Source: Sipunculus nudus (taxonomy: Eukaryota; Annelida; Sipuncula; Golfingiida; Sipunculidae). Taken from it: a stretch of 64,000 bases of DNA. Within the stretch, counting starts at the first letter, position 1. Every line of letters begins with the position of its first letter. The stretch lies in NCBI GenBank assembly GCA_026874595.1, contig CM049314.1, forward strand, positions 65,632,800 through 65,696,799, in the 5' to 3' direction. The notes under the pieces were generated by a model. The model worked only from the letters and a program-made list of their open reading frames with translations, was not told where the DNA came from and did not search any database. Below, piece after piece: positions 59,470 to 64,000 of the stretch. The translations under genes and the position numbers were made by a program.

Positions 59470-60390
59470 GACCATCGTGACGCAAAAGGATTTTCCACAT
59501 CGTATTTCCACGTGTCCTTCGCGCCAGTGCAAGAGACTTTTATGCTTGATCACTGGTTTTGTCGTCAGATGGCGCAATTTGAAGACAATCCTTAAGGGAC
59601 TGGTAGTCCCACTACATCGTACCTTGTGACTGTGGTTTTATGCGTCTTGGTTATTCAAGACTCGTGGGAAACAACCACCTTTTGATAAGCTGCAGTTGCC
59701 GCTTTATCGCTCACCGTGTATGGTGACATAATTCATAAAATGCAATGCTGGACTCTGAGGATGATAATAAGACTTCAAGAAGCGGAAAAATTTAGCATAT
59801 ACATCTGGTTTGTGTCCCTGCTGTCCATACCTACTGTCCACCTGCTTAACTGCTTCAGCGCCTGTTTACACTTAGTAACCATCTCTCATACTATAGACTA
59901 TTTCAATTGATCCCCCCCCCCACAGCAGATGTTGGTACATGTATATGTTGGAAGTTATAATGCTTATCAATCATGGATATTTTCATCAGCTGAATAAAAG
60001 GGCTGGTATATTTATATTAGTTGTTTACATACACATACTCAATTATTTCATGATTGGCCTTTCAGTATCTTAAATTTGCCACTGGAATTGTAAACGCATA
60101 TTCAGTAAATGCATGAGTTGCTTTTCGGTAAGTATGTTTATTATGAGACCAACAAACAGCTCTCACAGAAGTGTGTAAGTGAATAGATCATTAATATATC
60201 ACTCCCCCCCCCCTCCAAAAAAATGAAATCATATCTTCTAACTGTCCATTAGTAAAATGTATACACATTTTATGCTGTAGACATTTTTACAGGTTTAAAC
60301 TTATTTAGGTCTTTAAAATATGACCAGCAGTTATGAGAATTCACTACAGTATTTTTAAGTTTAATAGGGCAATCACTTTTACAAAATATA
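59470..60390 (+). other. LINE spacer between ORF1 and the ORF2 remnant
   Basis: No conserved domain. Contains poly-C runs near 59911-59920 and 60203-60213. The deletion of the ORF2 5' part must have its junction here or just to the right. Confidence 0.45.
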
Positions 60391-60399
60391 GCGAAAAAA

Positions 60400-61928
60400 A
60401 AAAACAGGACTCAAGTGGTGCTTAGAACCGGTCAAAGTACTTGGCATATACATCTATTCAGACTGGAGAATAATGAAGGATATTAATTAAAAAGATATCC
60501 TAAGTAAAATAAAAACAACTTTTAATATATGGTTCAACAGGACCATGTCTGTGTCTGGAAAGATCGCTATCATAAAAGCTCATATTCTGTCATTATTAAT
60601 CTATGCCCTTCAAGTTTTACCTAATCCATCAGCAGTATATATTAAAGAAATTGAATCATTACTTTACAGATTTATTTGGGGTAAACAAGACAGAATTAAG
60701 AGAACAACGCTAGTCGCTCCAATAGAAAGAGGAGGGCTTGGTATGATACATATAAAATTAAAAATGGAAGCTATAAAAATCAATTGGGACACATAGGAGA
60801 AGGATGGAGAAATATAGTAAACCAGCAGTTTAAGGGAATAGGTCAGTTAATATTTAAATGTAATTTAGAAACCACAGACACAAAATACTTTAACAAAACA
60901 TGTCACACTTTTTGGAAAGAAGTGTTAAATATATGGTGCAAATATAACTTTGATAAAGTAAAAATGTGTCATGATATTTTATCACAGATTTAATCTTCAA
61001 CTCTTATATTAAAATAGAGATATAGTATATGATAAACATTTATATAATGCTGGTATAACAAAGATCAGTGATATTATTAAAACAATTAATGATTGATATG
61101 TATTTCTACCTTATGATGAATTCATAAATAAAACTAAAGCTAAAATTAAGAAAATGCAGTATATGAGTTTAGTAGATGCAATTCCCACTATTTTGGAAAA
61201 AAGAAATAAAAATATATGAACCTAGTACTATATTATGTAAAACAAAATTAGATAAAGAAATGGAAATGAATAAAGTTACATACATTATATATAATGAACT
61301 TCTACTTAATATTTATACAAAACCTACAAAAATGATTGGAAAATGGAACAAAGACATGGAATGTGAATGTGAAGAAACAATATTTGAAGCTTTTAATAAT
61401 ATTAAGAATCAAACCATATCTGAAACACTAAGAATCTTTCAATTCAAACTTATGCATAGATGTATAGCCCCAAACCCATTCTTATTTAAAATCGGGAAGA
61501 AAGATAGTATACTTTGGTCTCTTTGTAAAAATGAAAAGGAATCATTATTGCATCCCTTCTATCAGTGCAGGGAAACCCAGAAAATAATGTCACAGATGAA
61601 AAGCTGGCTCTTGAGTTTAAATTTTGTGATAGATGATGCTAATCTTTCTAAAAAGTGTGTTATATTCAACAAAACGAATTGCTCCACACTTGATCTATTA
61701 CTTCTATTATTCAAAAGGTTTATATATATATGTAAATGTAAAGACATATTGCCATACCTTGACAGTTTACAGGCTTATATAAGGCAGATCTATAATATTG
61801 AGAAAAACATAGCTAAACGAACTGGTAATATTGCTGTTCACCATAATAAATGGAAACCATTAATCAATAACTTAGAAGTTTGTTTTTTTTTAAATTATAA
61901 ACTCTGTAAATATTCTACTAAACAGTGA
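60400..61928 (+). pseudogene. LINE ORF2, C-terminal remnant
   Basis: Plus-strand pieces in three frames. EPVKVLGIYI (about 60425) and SGKIAIIKAHILSLLIYALQ (60545-60796) mark the region just after the reverse transcriptase; FIWGK and ERGGLGM follow. 61176-61928 contains LMHRCIAPNPFLFKIG and HPFYQCRETQ, the C-terminal part. The endonuclease and reverse-transcriptase core are absent, and frameshifts occur near 60790 and 61000. Confidence 0.75.
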
Positions 61929-62139
61929 TTAAATATTCTTGACCCTCTGGATTAACTGTACAAAGTTCATAATGGTTTTGTATTTCTATGTTTGTATGTG
62001 AGCAATTTTTTGTTGATGCGATGTATTTTTTTTGTCCAGTGAATGTACATGTAGTAGCCGTACTTTGCTTTTTATGTTTCATGTTTGTTGTACATTGTAT
62101 GTGTATTTTGTTTGTTTATAATAAAAAAAAAGAAGAAGA

Positions 62140-63360
62140 GGGATTAACCTAGTCCTCACGTTTTATGTAACATTTATGAAAAACATACACAACTGCCGGC
62201 CTCAGACATGTAGGCGGTCCTTTATGTGGTATACTCAACAATGTGTTCATTCACTTTTTTCGGCGAATGTGCCCATATTCAATCGGGTATATGATACTGC
62301 ACATTTTTTAAAAATTATTCCTGGAACCCCTTCCTTGATCCAAATCATGAGCCGGATCAACGTCAAAATCTTATCGATTCTTTAGTATCCCTTTCCCGAG
62401 GTACCCTGAGAAAAATCATAGGATTCCATTCTCTTTGGCGCGAGTTATGTTTGACCAAACACACACACGAACGTGATTGGACGCATACCCACCTGCATCT
62501 GCTGTATTCTGCTGTTATCATACTCATATTATGCTGACAACTGGAGCAGGAAACCAGCATATATATATTTATATGTATATATACGTGTTCATAAAAGGTG
62601 TCCTAAACTACCCTCCAAAGCCTGCGATTCCCCCCCCCCCCCTCCCCCCCCCCCCACACAATCGAAGATAAGTGAACGCCACCGACACTTATCACCAAGA
62701 TACACTAATTGTAGCCGGATACACAGCGACACGTCTGTGATTATAAGACGGCCCCAGAAAAACACAGATCACCAAAACTAAGCTTCGTTTGTAAAACAAA
62801 CTCGGCTTACTAGATTATCAAACATGCTTTATCTAAGGAAGCGATCATAAGTCTTTTTGTTTCCATGAAATACTATACATCAGTTTTAAGAGGGCCCATT
62901 CCAATACTTACGCGAATGAAATAAAGAAGGTCTCTTGAACTCTTTATAAACATCAGCCACAAAACGCCGATCTGACGGTTCACAGGTTCTGTTTTGCTTT
63001 AAAAAATGGTGTTGTTTCACATGCTCTAACTAGCAACAGGCCACAGGCACACAAACCGTATATTAATGACGCTCGTAGATAAAGATCATGCAGAGCTTTT
63101 AAAGATACTGTCCTAGCAGATATTACGTACAGCTCATTAATATGTATCCAGAGCAGAAAAGAAATAATATTCTACAAATGAAACATGTGATTAGCTTGCT
63201 TTAAACAACGGAGACAAATATAAAACAGGGTATTACTTTGGCTACTCCCTTAAAAGCTCTACATTAAAAGAGTAAAAGTCTAACAATTGACAAATGCTCC
63301 CATACGGTGGTTAATATTTTCTAAAAAAAAAAGGCCAACAAAATTAAGACAAAGTCATTT
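62140..63360. other. Gene E 5'UTR intron, right part
   Basis: Array flank sequence resuming after the LINE, with a poly-C stretch at about 62629-62656. Plus-strand ORFs at 62473 and 62477 (poly-Pro) are produced by the poly-C tract. Confidence 0.45.
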
Positions 63361-63362
63361 AC

Positions 63363-63480
63363 CTCTGTGACGTTCAGCAGTCTTATCCCATCAAAACATG
63401 GTTTAAACTATGACGTGTTGTTGTTATAACTTAATATACCTTAATTTGTTCCCTTCTCTATAAACGGCCTGTGCGTTTGT
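63363..63480 (-). promoter_or_regulatory. Gene E noncoding first exon and proximal promoter (inferred)
   Basis: TGCTGAACGTCACAGAG followed by GTAAATGAC on the minus strand is the counterpart of the 5'UTR exon ends of genes A and B. The exon start and any TATA box are not defined. Confidence 0.45.
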
Positions 63481-63489
63481 AAGATTAAT

Positions 63490-64000
63490 TGTATACTTTT
63501 ATTTACACAACAATTGTGTACTTTTATTTACACAATTGTCTAATAAAATAGCCGTTTACGTAATTATCGTAATTGGCATCTGGTTTTTAACGCAATTGCA
63601 AAAGTTCTGTTTGGAGCTCCTAGCTTATTGTGGTTATACATCTGGGAGGAGTAATAACGTTAAATACAAAAACCGTACTACAGATATAACGTGAAACGTA
63701 AATAACTATTTATTTAACTATACATTTAGATAATGTATGAAAAACCACAGTGTCGTCTGAACCTTTGATACGTTAAACCCATGAATCCTGTTTGCGAACT
63801 CTGACCTAGAGAACTTTGACCTCATGTTTCTCAGTAACCCGCCTCGGTAATTGTTATTATTGATCAAATCAGAGTAACACACTTTCCCTCACGTTGTCGT
63901 ATTGCCATTGTTCTTTACAATGTTCTCATTAGCTCATCACTATGAACAATGGTTTTATGCCTGCATCAATGGTGGGGATCACTTAGTATCGAGCACTTTG
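63490..64000. other. Upstream flank of gene E, no gene
   Basis: Shares blocks (gtatgaaaaaccacagt, then gtcgt) with 7460 and 26840, the flanks of A and B. A short direct repeat tgtacttttatttacacaa lies at 63492-63535. No coding signal. Confidence 0.5.

Larger units (their letters stand above)
58400..62130 (+). mobile_element. Tx1/L1-like LINE with internal deletion, in the 5'UTR intron of gene E
   Basis: Order: 5' leader, ORF1 58467-59465, spacer, the 3' part of ORF2 from about 60400 to 61928, then an A-rich tail (ataataaaaaaaaagaag). aagagg occurs at both junctions (about 58394 and 62140) and may be a short target duplication. The paralogous flanks of A, B and C lack the element. It is antisense to gene E. 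Confidence 0.75.

Noticed and set aside
62473-62781. Proline-rich plus-strand ORF of 102 codons
   Set aside because: The proline run is a translated poly-C tract; no splice context or domain.

Overview
The window is AT-rich animal genomic DNA with introns, microsatellites, SINE-like repeats, non-LTR retrotransposon fragments and DNA transposons. Short laminin/MEGF-type EGF exons in a lineage-expanded receptor family, together with this repeat mix, suggest a mollusc, most likely a bivalve. That assignment is an inference; nothing in the window identifies the species.

The dominant content is a head-to-tail array of paralogous receptor genes on the minus strand (5' ends at high coordinates). 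The full architecture can be read from the rightmost copy, gene E (coding 58132 to 51227). Nine coding exons join in frame (70+183+138+144+240+240+100+35+185 = 1335 nt, 444 codons plus stop). The product has a signal peptide, MEGF/Draper-like EGF repeats, a Thr/Ser linker, one transmembrane helix, a basic stop-transfer and a short tail. The tail carries three YxxL/V motifs, the last two spaced like an ITAM. All extracellular exons are phase 1-1, so they can be duplicated or lost without breaking the frame.

Right to left the copies are: E (intact; its noncoding first exon ends at 63363 and its 5'UTR intron holds a Tx1/L1-like LINE); D (about 45228-38825, pseudogene with stops in the signal, exon 2, exon 3 and exon 4 remnants); scattered C remnants (37-31 kb, signal exon deleted); B (5'UTR exon at 26553, signal exon at 25732; intact 5' half, damaged 3' half to 16226); M remnants (about 14.3-11 kb); A' remnants (about 9.6-9.2 kb); and A (5'UTR exon at 7165, signal exon at 4674, open through the left edge). 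In gene A one EGF exon has been amplified at least five times in a higher-order tandem array with a period of about 1264 bp.

The blocks at about 3.2-8.9 kb and 24.3-30.2 kb are an old segmental duplication. Each side carries its own insertions: a hairpin-ended MITE and a 1.26-kb insert in A; a hAT-like element and an LTR-like insert in B. Between receptor copies lie a CR1/L2-like reverse transcriptase remnant split by a TA-flanked MITE (45.4-47.2 kb), several local tandem repeats and two SINE-like elements. No rRNA, CRISPR array or canonical free-standing tRNA gene was seen. All exon calls rest on splice-site, phase and homology reading by eye.
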